Below are positions 26,680-60,530 of a DNA stretch of 64,000 nt, one piece after another. Under the pieces are notes generated by a model, which did not search any database, was not told where the DNA came from, and saw only the letters and a program-made list of their open reading frames with translations. Both the position numbers and the translations under genes were made by a program. Origin of the DNA: Apteryx mantelli (taxonomy: Eukaryota > Chordata > Aves > Apterygiformes > Apterygidae); NCBI RefSeq assembly GCF_036417845.1, contig NC_089978.1, positions 162,437,962 through 162,501,961 on the forward strand, read 5' to 3'. How positions within the stretch are numbered: the first letter of the stretch is position 1; each line of letters opens with the position of its first letter.

Positions 26680-29600
26680 GGATTAAGCAGCTGACCTGTC
26701 TTCCCACTCTTGCCCCATCTCCGTTCTCAACAGTGAAGCTCTTGAACGCAGAAGCTGCAGGCCTGCTGAGTGGCAGGGAGGAAGCTGTTTCCCTACGGCT
26801 GTACTTACTGCTAGTGCTAAGAGAATTACCAGCTGCAAGTGAGATTATGGTAGGTGCAGTTGCAGCTCTGAGCACCTAAAAATCCTATCACCAAAGGTTA
26901 ATTCATGGAAAAGTGAAGGCTTCTGGTGTTTGCACAGCTTATTCTGTTGTCAGGAGAAGGACTCCCATATAATGGAAAATCCATGCTTACTAGTAGATAA
27001 AGCATTTATAGTACTAACCTGCTGGCTGGGTTTGCTTCTGTGGTGTTGGTGAGATTTTGTTCATTGTAGGGCATCCATCTGCTTGTTGTCACACTAAAAC
27101 ATGAACAGAATGAACCCCTATCTGTCAAATTCTTGTCTGTTTACAGAAAGCCCTAATAAACAGCAGAGAGAAGGTCCAGGTCAAGTAAAGCAGATAATCA
27201 GAGGATTAACTCTAAGCAGGTAAGGACTCACCTGTCTTCAGTGGGAACTGCCTTGTACTGTCTCTCATTGAACCAGGTATGGGGAATAAACCAGATTAAA
27301 GGGAAAGACAGCTCAAATGAAAAAGTAATAAATAGTTTAAAGATGAAAATGAAACAACCCAGGATCTCTCTTTTTTTGTTTCCATCTGAAGAAACAACAG
27401 CTTCTGAAACCAGCACATGTCAAGTCAGACACTGGAAAGGAATTGAGAGGATTATTTCACAATTTTATTGCACAACTGAAAATTAACTTTTTTTTCATAT
27501 TTACAAGCCATTTATTTTGCACACACAATCTAAACAGCATTTTCCCCAATAAAATTGTCACCTAGAAAACTTGCACACGGACTGAAGCATACATATAAAC
27601 TAAGTGGTTTGTGTTAAATGCAAGTTGCCTCAGTCTAACAACCCTGGAGGGGGGAGGTGCTCGGGACACACGAGCAGGGGAAGGAAAAAAAAGAAACACG
27701 TTCTTTTTTTCTTCCCTGAAACGTTGCTGAAGGATCTTTCCCCAACCTGGGGAGAGAAACAGAAGGGTTCAGTATTAGTTCAGGCAGAAGGCCATCCGGT
27801 CGGGTAATGTACTGACAGGGTGGTGATCTTAAGATTCAAAACCCTGCAGCGCAACAAGCCTGGCAAGAAAATGACAAGCTGTGTTTCATGCCTGCTTCAC
27901 CTTAAAAGTCACGACATGCCAGTTTTCCCCTGGAAGATGTAAACGAAGTGAGGCTGGAGTCTGAAGCAGAAAAAACACATGGGTGGGTGGGGTTTCTCCT
28001 CCTTTCTTACGGATTCCTTACCTGCGCTTCTGGAAAAGTGCTGGCTGACACACTGCGGATGCTGCCGCCGCTCGCAGCAAAGTCACGCAGTGGTGATACA
28101 ATGCAGTGAATGTTGCACAGCTTGACCAACAAGGCCTTGGGTCATATTTTAATAATTGTTATGAAGCTTATAGCTCTATCCTGAAAACCAGCATCTCCCT
28201 GGCTGTTTGCACAAGCTGTCAATCACAACGTGTATCACAGTCTCCAGAGCCCATAAATCACTCCCCTTCCCTGGCTGATCCACCCACACGTTTTTTCATT
28301 GTATAGATTGTTGTTTTCAAGTTTGTCAGCTAATTTTGAATGTGCTGCCTTGAAGCACTTAGCGCTTAGTTTCCGGGAGATTTTGACACCCACAATCACA
28401 AATGAGTAGGTGGTTTTTGGTAGCTCGAAAACAGGCTTGCAGGCCCAGCTTTGACCCATGCTGCATCAGGCAGGTGTGTACCTGAGGCACTGGAGTGGGG
28501 AACGTCAGGACTTTGGTCTGTCCGGCTGGTCTGGGAGCAGAGGGTGAGTTAGAGCTGAGGCAAGCAGAAGTGCTCTCTACACAAGTCCATCTCACTCCAT
28601 TGATAGGGGACCAACTCCAACATTAAGGGTGGCAGGCAGCTGCCAAGTAGCATGGGATGAATCTGGCCTGAAGGCTTCCAGCTGGGCACCTAAAAACTTA
28701 GGGATTCTGGCATTACAAAATGTATTTGAAATTTAGATCACTTTGCTGCCTTTTAAATACACTCAGCGCCTGCTAGCTTTCTTCAAGCTGTGGGACTTTT
28801 TCTGCTGAATGGCTGAGAAACAGCATAAGTGATGCTAGCATGATCTATAAAGAGTTTGGAAGGAAAGGGAATATTTTCAGACTTGTCAAGCTATTTAGTG
28901 ATGGTCCAGTGGGAAGTATGCTACTGGGAGATGGCTTTGTGAAAGGCAATTCACAAAGTGTAAGGCGAGCAAAACCTATGACCTAAGACCAAATGACTGA
29001 TGTCAGGTCTACTTGGCGTTATTTCTTCTGCAGTGGCATATAATCACCATCACCATCTTAGCATGGCTAACAAATTGTAGTGATGTGTCACTGAGCACCT
29101 GACTTCTTTTCGGCATTAAACATATTAAAGACCTAGGTCTCTCTGTCCCCTTCCACAGCAGCCCGAGTATTTGTTTTTTAAGTGAGTTCTTACTATTTTT
29201 AGGGACCCAGCAATGGAGAGGCATCTTTTTCTATGAAGTCTTCATAACCACTTCTCAAGACCGTGGAAAGTGTCTATACTGTCTTTAAAATATCTGCCAA
29301 CATCTATCTAAGGCTGGTATAAACATGGATTGGGGGTAGAGGGGGAAGGCAACGGGGGAAAAAGTGGTAACTCTAGGATGGGCTGCCTGAGGAAGGCTCC
29401 TGAAATTGAGCCTTACAGAAATTGTAGCAAATTTGTAAATTGTAGAAACTTGTGTAAAAATATATGGTCCAAGTAAGTTACCTATTATTACAAATACTGC
29501 TGCTGTCAACCCCCTTGGATTACTGGCAATGATTCTCCTTCTCTCAAAACAGTATTTTTCTGGAAGATATATAGAGAAGCATAGATAGGTATAGGGGACA

Positions 29601-32600
29601 GAAACGTTTAAATATAAATAGGTTGCAAATAAAACACAGAGATCCCATTCTTACAGCTTCAAAGTGCTCAATTTCCTCTCAGTTTTAGACTTGAAAACTG
29701 AAATAGGAAAAACTTGCAGAATAAACTTGTGTGGAGGCCTAGGTGCCATGCCAGATACATAATGTGTTAGTATTGCTTTAGTAATGAACTCACCCAATGG
29801 GATAGGACACGCCAGTGGTCTTTCATACTTACAAGAAGAGAGTCTCCTAAGACAGAAATAAAATCAGTGATAGCACAAGAGCAATTCTCCAGGCAATAGG
29901 AAAAGCCATCTCTTAGTAGAGAAGTGCTTAGGACACCTCAACGACCCCTCAGTTCTATTCTTTGCCTCAGTAAACACTGTAATATTTGCAAGTCTGATTG
30001 ATGCAGAAGAAAGCACTATCAGTTTAAGGAAAAAAAGTTTTGCGATCTCTGTTAGTTTCATATATGAAAATGGTAATGAAAGCAGCAGAATTACTTATAA
30101 AGTATTTGGGTCCTATGTGATCTGATTCAGAGGGTGGTTTTTATTACATGCATTTGTTTTGCTCTATTAAGTGTAATCAGAAAGAAGATGACAGGGCCTG
30201 TATTATCTGCTTTTGTGATGAAACCTGGCAGGTTAACCTGGTGAATAGTCTGCACTGATGAATCGCCATGAATGCTAATCCTTGCAGGTCCTTACAGAAC
30301 TCATTGCTCTTTTCAGATTGCCTTTGCGGTACTTTGAATAAACCCTAACTGTGAAAAGTAAAAGACGTAAACTCTCCATGAGCCATGTGAACCAGTACAA
30401 ACAATACTATTTGATGTTAAGAACAGAAAGCTTCATTTTGTTCATCTGTCCTCTTTCTTACACAACATAGACAGTAGAAACTTGCTGCTCAGCTTGAACA
30501 CCAAGTTTCAAACCAACTGGATTAATTGCTGCCAATATAATTAGCAAACACCGGGCAGGGTGTGAAGGGAAAATACATACATCTCCTGCTCCATTCTGAA
30601 TCTGCAAACTGCTGAGTCCCATCTCGACGTAACCCCAAGGGGCCTCTGTCACCCTCTGTGGGTATCCATCTAAAATGCAGAAAAGCTCAGCAAAGTCTAT
30701 TAGAATAACAGATTTAATACCAAACTCACTATTACCATCTAAAAAAACTCAAAGCAGCCAGACATGCTGCTTCCTTCCTGCTGCTGGTATTTAGTTCTGC
30801 CTGGATGAAGAGTTCACAGATCAATGAACACAGGATAGTTTTTCCTTTTCTTATTGCATTGCTGGGGAGCACTGCTGTAACAACAGATCCACAGGCAAAT
30901 CAAAAAAAAGAAATTCTATGAAACTTGCTATCTCCAGCTTTGCCCCAACCATTGACCCAAGTGCTGATTTAAGGTGGAGACAATTTTAAAGACTGGATAT
31001 TCAGCCTGCTACTGTTATCAAGCTGTTATATATATTTTTTATGAGCATCAGAGAAGCAATGCGGGAACTCAAAGAATCAAAACAGATTAGACATCTTTGC
31101 ACTGAGGATGGTTTAATCTCAGTGCTGACTTTCATGAATTTTACAACAACTTAATTTACTGCAGGTGGGCCACATAGACCACTGTTCAAAATTGAAATGC
31201 CACAGATTCGGGATGACTTTAATCAAACCCCCGAACCCTATGAGCATGTCTTCTGAGGGACCTTCCTCATCCCTCTGAAATTTCGGTTATTTAAAACAAC
31301 AGACTTGCTCCCCCTAACTGCTTATTTACACAATGTTTTCACTGCTTTACTGACAGACTGTGCTGATAGCCTTTAAAGAGCACTCCCAAAGGGATGGCAG
31401 GTATGCTGTAGGCTTGGTCAGAGCTGAGATCCATCGCTCTTGCACATTCAGCTGTTAGCATTCATAGACTTAGGGCTGAGTGCTATGAGCCCTCTGCGTG
31501 TGTAATTTCCATCAGCTCCGTAGGATCCCTTCACATAAGAAAAGCCTGTAGAACAGAACTGCAGGCTTTCTGCTCAGAAAGACTGAGGGCACAGAGGACA
31601 ATTGATTTTCCTAAATCGCAGTTTAAACCTATCCTTTGGTGGGGGGGGGACCCAAGTCTGGCTATGCTCAGAATCAAGGCAGCTAACATATTATGAAAAG
31701 CTCAGTGAGAGCAAGAATAAAAGGAAATATCACCCAGCTGCTTCATTCTCTGAGTATCATCTGCTCTGATCATGGAATGAAGAGGAGTTCTCTAAAAAAT
31801 CCAGGCAAATGATTGTGTAACTAGAGACTATATCCTAATACATATGTACCAGGGGTCAGAATGAAGTTGTATGAGCAAAGCACCAGTTCTACCAGCAACT
31901 TGAATTTTCATATCTTACAACTTCCATATGACTGACTTTGCAACCGTAGCAAGAGTCATGTGATATAATGGTTTGTGTTGAAGGTGCACATGTCCATTGT
32001 CTGAGAATTACATTGCCATAATAATAAGGAATAGGCTTAGCTTAGCCTGAATTACTTTGCTTCATTTATTGGGCACTTCTTGAATATACTAGGCGAGGGT
32101 GGTGTCTGTGTCTGATCAGAGAATCAGGCCAAAGTCAGAACTATTTCTTTTGGATTGAAATCTGGTATCTAGTGACAAAGGACTCTGGCCCTCAAATGAA
32201 GCCTTTGCCAACTGCACAGTGATTTCCCATGAATCCACGTTGCAGGTTGCAGAGGTTTGGGATATTTTCAGCCTACTGAAACAATAATTAGTTGGGAGTC
32301 AGGAGGCTGTTCTCATCCTTAGAGTGGAAACTATAGTACAGAATGACTGAAAAGATGATAAACTCTTAACCTGGGTTGCAAATCTTTTGCATCCTGATGT
32401 GTATCTACTTGTGAAAACAAGTCCCTATGAAAGCTGGGTATTTCTAAATCCACATTTGTAAGTGTTTCCTGAATTTCTTAGCATTTTCTAGCATTTCTGA
32501 ATTTGCTGTACACAGCCAGAAGCTTTCTCAAACTTAATTTTATATTGTGAACCCAAGTAACAATCTTCAAATAATCCCTGATTCACCTGTTTGGATGTAC

Positions 32601-33954
32601 ACATAGTCTAAATATATATTTTGAATCCCTAATGCAAAAATTACTTCATTTACCCATCAGTATTTCTGCATCTTCAATACTATAAGTGGAAATAATAGTT
32701 TATGCCTACGAGTGACTTATTTGTTCCAGTCCTGTTTACTGGCGATGCAGAAACTTAGCTGCTTTCTTTTTCTAAAATTGAAATATTCTTTGGGCTAACA
32801 ACAATACATTATTTTTTTGCAATCCCACCATCTAACACATTAGGCCTTGTTGAAGTTCATAAATAATGATGCTCACCCCACTTGCTGAGCTTGCCGTGTT
32901 CTCCGGATGCTGTGCTGAAACCTGAGGAACACCCATACAATAGCTGGCAGAGTAGGAAGAAATGTTTTGTGCAATACCTAAGAGTAATATCTCTGCTGAT
33001 TTGCCAGGACTCCCTGTGCTGTTGGTCATTAATCTTTCTCAGCCAAAAACAGATGGGGCTATTAGGCAGGCTGCAGTAATGGGGGAAACTGGCAAGATAC
33101 AGAAGAAAACACATTATCTTCTGGATAGAATTGCATGTAAAAATGAGAACATTAAAAATGTATTTTTCATATTTAATTGGACGATGTACGATTATACCTA
33201 CCAGAAAATAATGTGCAATGTGTTTTGTGCAGGGCATTTGTAAAATTGATGGCTCAGCTGTGCTAGGGCCTTATTTTCCCCTATGGAAAGAAACACTAGC
33301 TACAACCCTGACAAGCTTTTTGAGCTTTTCCCTCTTACTCTGCTGCAAAAGCTACCGCAAATAAAACTACAAAGTGCCTTCACTTTTAGCAGTATAAGGA
33401 AAATGCAGTTTATGATTTACATACAAACCACATGAAGCCTATCAGGTAAAAAATCGGTACTTTAGAAATAATGTGAGCACATCTGATATTCGAACTAAAA
33501 AAGAGCGGTGGAACTGCAGGTACAGCTGCTAATTCCTTTATGACATTGAGTTCAAGATGATGATTACAGATAAAATAAAAATCACACATCACAAGTGGAA
33601 CCAGATTGCTCGCAAAGGAAACTGGCAAGGTTGGAAGGAATTACTGAAAGTAGAACTTGGAAAAAAATTCTGATAGATACTAAGGACTATTCAAGCTCAA
33701 CAAAGGCATTTTCTAGGGCTGTCAGGTAGGCAAATGTTAGATAACCCTTAGCCGGAAAAATGATAGGATGGAAATTACAGCCAAGCACTTGAATGTACAC
33801 ATTGTGATGACAGAGATAAATTATGGAAGCATATTAGAGGGTTACAATAAGGAATTAAATAAAAGTAAGTACTTTGGCTAAAACTTAAATCAAAGAGCAT
33901 TTTATATCAAAGGGAGAAGCATGAAAACAAAAAAGAAGGATTAGGCACCTGCCA

Positions 33955-35165
33955 GAATATTATTATTTGAAATAGTAATTATGGCTGAAACATGGTGGGA
34001 TGTCAGAACGTGATGGGATACTGCATTTGGAAATACACACTTCAGATTCTGGTGCTGGAAGAGGCTTAGTGAGCTGAAAAGACTCTAGTGACTCAAGTGA
34101 GTTAACATTTTTGGAATGGAGAGGAAAAGGGAGACACAGAACAAAATGTGTCAAATTAAGATCCCAAATTAGAAGACTGCAAGAATTTCGTAGGATTTTA
34201 TTTCTGATCCCTTGACTAGGAGAAGGTTAGCATTTAGAAAGATTAAAAACACAACTTCTTCAAAATTTAAACCCCCCAAACCTCGTTGGATTAAATTAGA
34301 TACAAAAATTTAAAAACAAAAACCCCACCTTTTTTCTTTTAAAGGAAGAATCAGAAGCCCTAAATAAATAAACTAAAATCCTCAGATTCAAAATGTAAGA
34401 GGCTTATGAATAGCAAAGTAGTATGATATTCCCCTAGATAAATGAAAGACAAGGACAAGGAAATGCTGGCATGATTCAACTGTAAATTTGAGAAGTTATT
34501 CAGACCAAATAGGGAACCTTCAGAGAATGGAAATCAAAACTTTGTAAAGCTGAAAGGAAGGTATATAATTAAGATGGAAACTAAGCAAGCTAAGAGGGAA
34601 TTTGAAGAGCAAATAGGAGAAAGTTAAAACTGAAAATACACATTTGCTTAGTACATCAAAACCGGAAAACCTGAGATAACTGGTAGGCCACCCCAAACAA
34701 TAAGTAGAGGGAATAATTAAAGACAATAAGGACATTGGCAAGAATCTAAATGATTTATTTGCATCAGTCTTCACCAGAGAGGGTGTTGGAGTGATATTTA
34801 AATGAGACTCGCACTTTCCAAATAACAAAGATAAGGAGAGGTCATAGACTGAAGAGTCAAGAGAGAAGTTGATGGAACAAATCAATAAATCAAAGGCATT
34901 AAATCACCAGGTTTGTCTGATATTTCTTGATGAGTTCAGGAGAAATCTGAGAATTAAGTAACAGAGTTGCTAACAAACATCTACTATAGCAGAGGACTGG
35001 AAGACAGTCAGGGTTGTAACTGGGTTGGCGATTTTTGCTGTTGCTGGTTTTTTTCACGGTGTTGGAGGAGGAGTCCTGGCAGTTAGAGACAGGCAAGTAA
35101 GCCTAATTTGCTACCAGGTAAATTTGCTGAAATGTATTTAAAAACCAGCCCCCATTCCTCTCAAA
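33955..35165 (+). mobile_element. Decayed CR1/L3-like LINE (endonuclease and reverse transcriptase remnants)
   Basis: Read on the plus strand in changing frames. IVIMAETWWDV near 33972-34004 matches the endonuclease box of CR1/L3 elements (ITETWWD). GIIKDNKDIGKNLNDLFASV at about 34711-34770, followed by FTRE, matches the pre-reverse-transcriptase box (EVLNEFFASVFT). AEDWKTV near 34988-35008 matches the EDWK box, and QVSLICYQVNLLKC near 35095-35137 matches the YRPVSLT..PGKLLE box. The four boxes are in the correct order and roughly correct spacing. Many stops and frameshifts show it is old. No 3' end was recognised. Confidence 0.72.
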
Positions 35166-36545
35166 TTATGAAGCATGTAGACAAACATGACATGACAGAT
35201 ACAAGTCACACAGTGTCTTTAAAGAAAAGAACAGGCTCTTTGAAATTACTAGCAATCGCTGAGCTGGTTACACCAGCCAGCACACCTAAGCCTATCTGGG
35301 AGGTCCCACAACTGCTGCACATATAGGAAAGTAGCAGATGATTACCTCCCCGCTCCCCCATCCCCATCTCATGAGCATCGAGGAGGGGATAACATTAGTG
35401 TTGATAATGGCACACCCCAGTAATGTACAGGTCCATGCTACAGGTTATGCTGTTGCAGGGCAATATCTATTCCATCTCTGGCCAACACTGTTAAGCCAAG
35501 GACAGGTGTACATCTGGAAATGAAAGTTTTCTGTATAGATAAAATTTATTGGTGGTTACACTGAAGCTCTGGAGATTTTATGTGGGTACAGCCAGTGTTC
35601 AGCCTCTCTTAGGATAAGCTTTTGATGTCTTTCTTCACATTATATGATCAACAGGACTTTGTGCTGCAGGGTTCTTCTCATCTGCAATAGTCACACTGAC
35701 CTGGGCCCTTAATGGTGAGTGATATGGGATTTGGGGAGTTAAGATTTCGCTTTTTTTTTTTTTTTAATATATTTTAGCCAGGACTGAGCAGTCATTTCAC
35801 TTCTTCTCAGCTCTTCACAGGTTTTTATGCAAATCTTTAAATGAAGCCAGTAAGAATAGAAGAAAAGTACTTTGGAAAATTATGCAGTGAAGTATTCATA
35901 TGCAGCCAAAACTCCCAGGGGAAAATGTAACAATTACACATAGCTTTCCGCCCCTTTTTATTTCCTGTCAAAGATGTTGCCTTTTTTGGCTTTTCTTATA
36001 TATACACAGCATGATGAACTGATATTTGTAGTTTAAATGTCTCGTTTAACTGCGTGGTTCCCACTGTAGCAGAAAGCTCTCACAAAATGTCAGGTTAGAA
36101 ATAAAACCAAGCTCTAGAGGGATGAGGTGGGGAGGAAAGTAGAAGGAAGATCCAGTGGCTGAAAAACAAAATGGAATAAAGTGAGCAGAATGCAACGTGG
36201 ATCCATTTAACAGCCTAGTCAGTGGTATCGGTAAGTATGGTCTATGTGGGTCTGGGGCAGGGAGAGAGACACATTTCTCATTGAGTCGTTTCTGCTTTCT
36301 CTATTAACATTGCAACAGAAATTACAAGTAGCCCTGCAAGGGGTAGTGCATTAAACCTCATCTCCTTATCCAATGTAAATACAACATTAATACTGAAGAA
36401 GAAAATGGCAAAAAGTCCAGCGTCTTGTTTTCTGTGTTTTGCTTGTTAGGTTTCCTGTCCACCCTCCAGAATATTCCTGTGCATATTGACATTGTGAACT
36501 TGACCAGCCCACATTCAAGCAAACGCTCACACTCAGATTCCCAGT
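35166..36545. other. Region just past the LARGE1 3' end, nothing recognised
   Basis: AT-rich DNA with a T15 run at 35751-35765. Further minus-strand AATAAA words occur (for example near 35545 and 35956), so a longer 3' UTR cannot be excluded. Confidence 0.5.
35751..35765. repeat. Poly-T run, 15 bases
   Basis: Homopolymer on the plus strand, followed by TA-rich sequence. Confidence 0.85.
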
Positions 36546-36574
36546 GCATTCTCTTCTCCCCCTCAAATGGGGAG

Positions 36575-36580
36575 TTTATT
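36575..36580 (-). promoter_or_regulatory. Probable distal polyadenylation signal AATAAA of LARGE1
   Basis: The minus strand reads AATAAA and is followed by a CA cleavage dinucleotide and a GT-rich downstream element at the right spacing. A second AATAAA lies just upstream at 36604-36599. Confidence 0.5.
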
Positions 36581-36598
36581 CCTAGCAGTTCTGCTCCT

Positions 36599-36604
36599 TT
36601 TATT
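36599..36604 (-). promoter_or_regulatory. Second AATAAA next to the distal LARGE1 signal
   Basis: The minus strand reads AATAAA 24 bases before the signal at 36580-36575. The two may serve the same cleavage region. Confidence 0.35.
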
Positions 36605-36849
36605 TATAAACTCCTTTAACGAAGTAGTTCTGAGACCTTGTAGCAGGCAGCAGGACAGCACCCAGGCTACTAATTGCCGTGTTTATATTCCCTGTTCAGC
36701 AAAGAAGTCCACTTAAAGCCCAAGGCCCAGTGCCTTCACGGATGGACATGCACCGAAAGAGTCTACAGGTCAATATCCCCCAGCACAAAATGCCTTCTAT
36801 GGAAAATCCAATTCTTGCCTAAAAAAGATAGAGAGTTACAACCAGGCCT

Positions 36850-36855
36850 TTTATT
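36850..36855 (-). promoter_or_regulatory. Possible proximal polyadenylation signal of LARGE1
   Basis: The minus strand reads AATAAA about 850 bases past the stop codon. It is followed by AGGCCTGGTTGTAA, which holds a modest GT-rich element. Use would give a shorter 3' UTR. It is weaker than the distal pair by context. Confidence 0.3.
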
Positions 36856-37702
36856 TTACGAGACACACATGAACAAGTTGCTCTGGTGAAAACAGACCTT
36901 ACACTAACAAGTTTTGTTCACATTCTGGCAGAACTATTGTTCTCTTTTACTGGACTACCAGAACCGAAGATGGAAAAGGAACACAAGGGTGACGTTTCCT
37001 TGGCAAGGAAAGCAACGGCATTTAGAACTGGGGAAATGGCAGGGTAGGGCATAGAGGATTTTCCTGATAAAACAGAATTAATTTGAGAATAAAAGACCAA
37101 CAGATAGCATGTACACACCTAAACCAGTAACACACCTTCTCTAGAGTGCAGTATTGTATAAGCTTCCCCCTTCATTTTCAAGGCTAATTCAGACCTTTGG
37201 CTCATCCTGCATTAACAAGGTCATCCATGTTAACAGGGCCACTGTGAAAGTTCACAGCTGAAAGTTCCCTTTTAGAGTAGTGCAGATTTGAAATTCACAG
37301 GACAGCGATCCGAAGATCTTCCTTTACAGATAAAAAGCATGTCAAATTATTAAATAGCAACATGAAATCCTATATTCTGAAGGTCTGTCTTTGCTCTGCA
37401 GTTAAGAGAACGGCATTCCCAGCCCGTCCCCATTCCCCACCTCCTGTGGTACGATGGGATTGCGGCTGGCCCCTCTCATTCACACTTCACAAATGCTAAA
37501 GCTGAAAGGCCTGGGGTAGTCAGGGAAGGGACTAATGAGCATAGTCTGAAGACATGTCACTTCAAATCTCTACTGTTAGAATTGCCAGGTATGATATAAA
37601 AACAGAAAGTATTTCTCAGTTCAAAGTTTAAAGACTGGACCCCAAACATGAAGTGGCTCCTCCCTTCGGTGTCTTTGTTTCCCGTAAACGGGCTCTGTTG
37701 TG

Positions 37703-58246
<20,544 letters not shown>

Positions 58247-59601
58247 TCAAGTCACCGGACAAGAGATTAAAAGAAAACATTTGCAAGTAAAGAGGTGAGG
58301 CAGACAGGCCATTGTATTATGATTATCTCTCTCCTTTTTCCACTTCTAGGCTAGCAATGAAACTGTCAACAATCACAATGTTTAATAATCACAAAGTTTC
58401 AGAGTTAATGCTCCACCATGATGCATAAGGTCATTCCTTACTAAAAGCAGTATTTCAGCTATCTGTAGATATACAGCTCTAGTGGACAAGATTCAGTGAC
58501 AGATTAAGCTAGTACCCTGAACTGAGCAACTTCCATTCTGCTGCCTCTGTTGGAAGATAGTAATCTCCGGTAGCGGCATGGGATAGACAGCTGGAAATGT
58601 AACATCTTAAACTGAACATTAGTCAATGCCTTGAGACTTATGTATTTGTACCAGTTTAATTTTGCACTGAAATTACTCATTCAGCCACAGCTGACAGTAT
58701 TAAGCTTACATTTTTAACAGGATTTGTGCTTCTGGATACCCAGTTTGAGAAATCCAAAGATGTCAGATTAACAGAAAACAGGTATTTTTTGGCTCCTCTG
58801 AAAATCAAGCCCCTTCAAAGTCAAAATGTGCATCTCAAAAGAAAGTACTCCAATCATGAGTCACTTAAATGTGTAGTTTTAAGAGAATAAAAGTTCAGCC
58901 CTGGGAAAAGAAGGGAGATAAAAATTTACCAACCCCCTATATTTCTGGCCAATTCCATTCCTGAACTAAACTATTTTAAAGCCAAACAATTGGCTGGATT
59001 ATTTAAAAGGCATTTTAAAAGGAAAAATTGGGTATCCCTGTTGTAAAATGTCCTACAAAATATAATGAAGGTAAAAATTATTTATGGTCTTAACATGTCA
59101 AACTAAGTTCTGTTTGAGTTGCTCTAAAATGTAGATTTTTAATAAATGCATCATTTTTATACTTTATTTCTTTAAAGGATTCAATAAGAAGGATAGAATT
59201 ATCTATTAACCAAAAAAAAGTTAAGAAAAAATACTTTATTAATTTTATAAGAATTTTTTACAAGTTTTGACAAAAATTAGTTCACCTTAAAATTGTTTTG
59301 TGAAAGTTTATGAATTATATACATTTTTTTTTAGATTTAAAAATCTCTTGTTTTTGTCCTGCTCAGAATGATATAAAGTAATAGTTTATGACACTATTTT
59401 TAAGAAAAGAATTGGAAAATATGGGAGTTTCTTGTTCTAATACTGTGTCAAGAAGAAAAGCTCTTGTTCTTGGAATTGTAAGTGCAATGGCTGCCGTCAA
59501 CCATAATGCTTACAGCTGAATGTTTTCCTGTGAAGCCTGATGGAATAATTCCTGATATTTTCCTGTATATTACTCTTTAATCTTCTTTTGAATAATGGAA
59601 A

Positions 59602-59634
59602 CACCTCCTTTGATTTCAATGAGCTTTGGATCAC
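59602..59634. mobile_element. Palindromic MITE-like fragment (half element)
   Basis: CCTCCTTTGATTTCAATGAG, then CTTTGGATCAC. This follows the half-element pattern CCATTGACTTCAATGGGCTTTGGATCAGG common in reptile and bird genomes. Confidence 0.45.
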
Positions 59635-59729
59635 CTTCTGGTTCTTCCTTGCTATTGCTCTACAGAGATCTTAAAACATGCCCCCAAGAGAGACTGCTTT
59701 TAGAAAGATGAGAGTCCAAATCTTGACAA

Positions 59730-59792
59730 ATCTTTGCTCAAGCAAAACTTCTATTGAAATCAAGGTTTCTTTTGGTGGAATAGGAATCAGGA
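59730..59792. mobile_element. Palindromic MITE-like repeat fragment
   Basis: TCTTTGCTCAAGCAAAACTT, then CTATTGAAATCAAGG, related to the fragment at 44790 and to the pattern TGCTCAGGCAAAACTCCCATTGACTTCAATGGG. It is highly diverged on the right arm. Confidence 0.45.
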
Positions 59793-60530
59793 GTTCTTTT
59801 ACATTTTGTTGGAGTTTCATTCATTCTGCTTTATAAATCATCATTCAGCTGAGCCCATACTTCATTTTCCAAAGCACATTCAAATAATCTTCAAATCAAA
59901 CCTTGATATTGACAATAACCAGAAAGAATATTTTATAATTTCTGTTTCTTCCTTAAACAGAGACATTGGTACGCCCCTATCAGAATTATCAATCAACCTC
60001 AAGTTTATATGGTTAAAAATACAGCAAGGTAGTTTTCAAGAATACCTTACTGTCCTGCTTTACATACAAATGACTGGGCTAGAAGTTTATAATTGCACAG
60101 CGGCTATTAACCAGGCAGTCACTGAACAATTATTGGATTATATTTGGGTTGCAAGCTAAGAGGGTATAAATACTTAATTAACAGTTACAGAATAATATTT
60201 TGGGCTACATTATGGCTTTGAGCACCACCAAGCCTTGGTGGGGGAAAAGGAGGAGACACAGCTTCTTTTAGGCCCCCATATTTTGATTGTGAAAGCCACA
60301 AAGTTGCTGACAGAAGTGAAGGAGAGCAGCAATCAGCAAAAGTTGCCTCCTACTACGTGGAAAGGGTAGCTTGCTCTTCCTGTTACATTTCTCAGGGTCG
60401 TGATTTTGTCTCAGGCTTTGTCTCTGAAGCCTGCCCGACTTGTGTGAGCTTGTAGCTGCACTGACGGTCCTGGAGGTTCTGCCTTGCACCTCTCCATGGC
60501 TCACAGCCAGTACTGTAGCTAGTGTTGGGA

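Larger units (their letters stand above)
22657..33954. other. Intergenic, 11 kb with no recognised gene
   Basis: The longest open frame, 151 codons at 23730-24185 minus, has no recognisable domain and is overlapped by other frames. Small features: a heptamer repeat (CTGAACA) at 24077-24102, an A15 run at 26665-26679, and short C/G-rich patches near 28.05 kb. No transposon could be named with confidence. Confidence 0.6.
36546..37702 (-). other. LARGE1: LARGE1 3' untranslated region (extent inferred)
   Basis: This runs from the base after the TAG down to a likely cleavage site. The stretch has no supported coding frame. The end is set by an AATAAA on the minus strand at 36580-36575, a CA dinucleotide about 29 bases further at 36546-36545, and a GT-rich stretch near 36535-36520 (GAGTGTGAGCGTTT). 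The length of about 1.15 kb is inferred; no transcript data were available. Confidence 0.55.
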
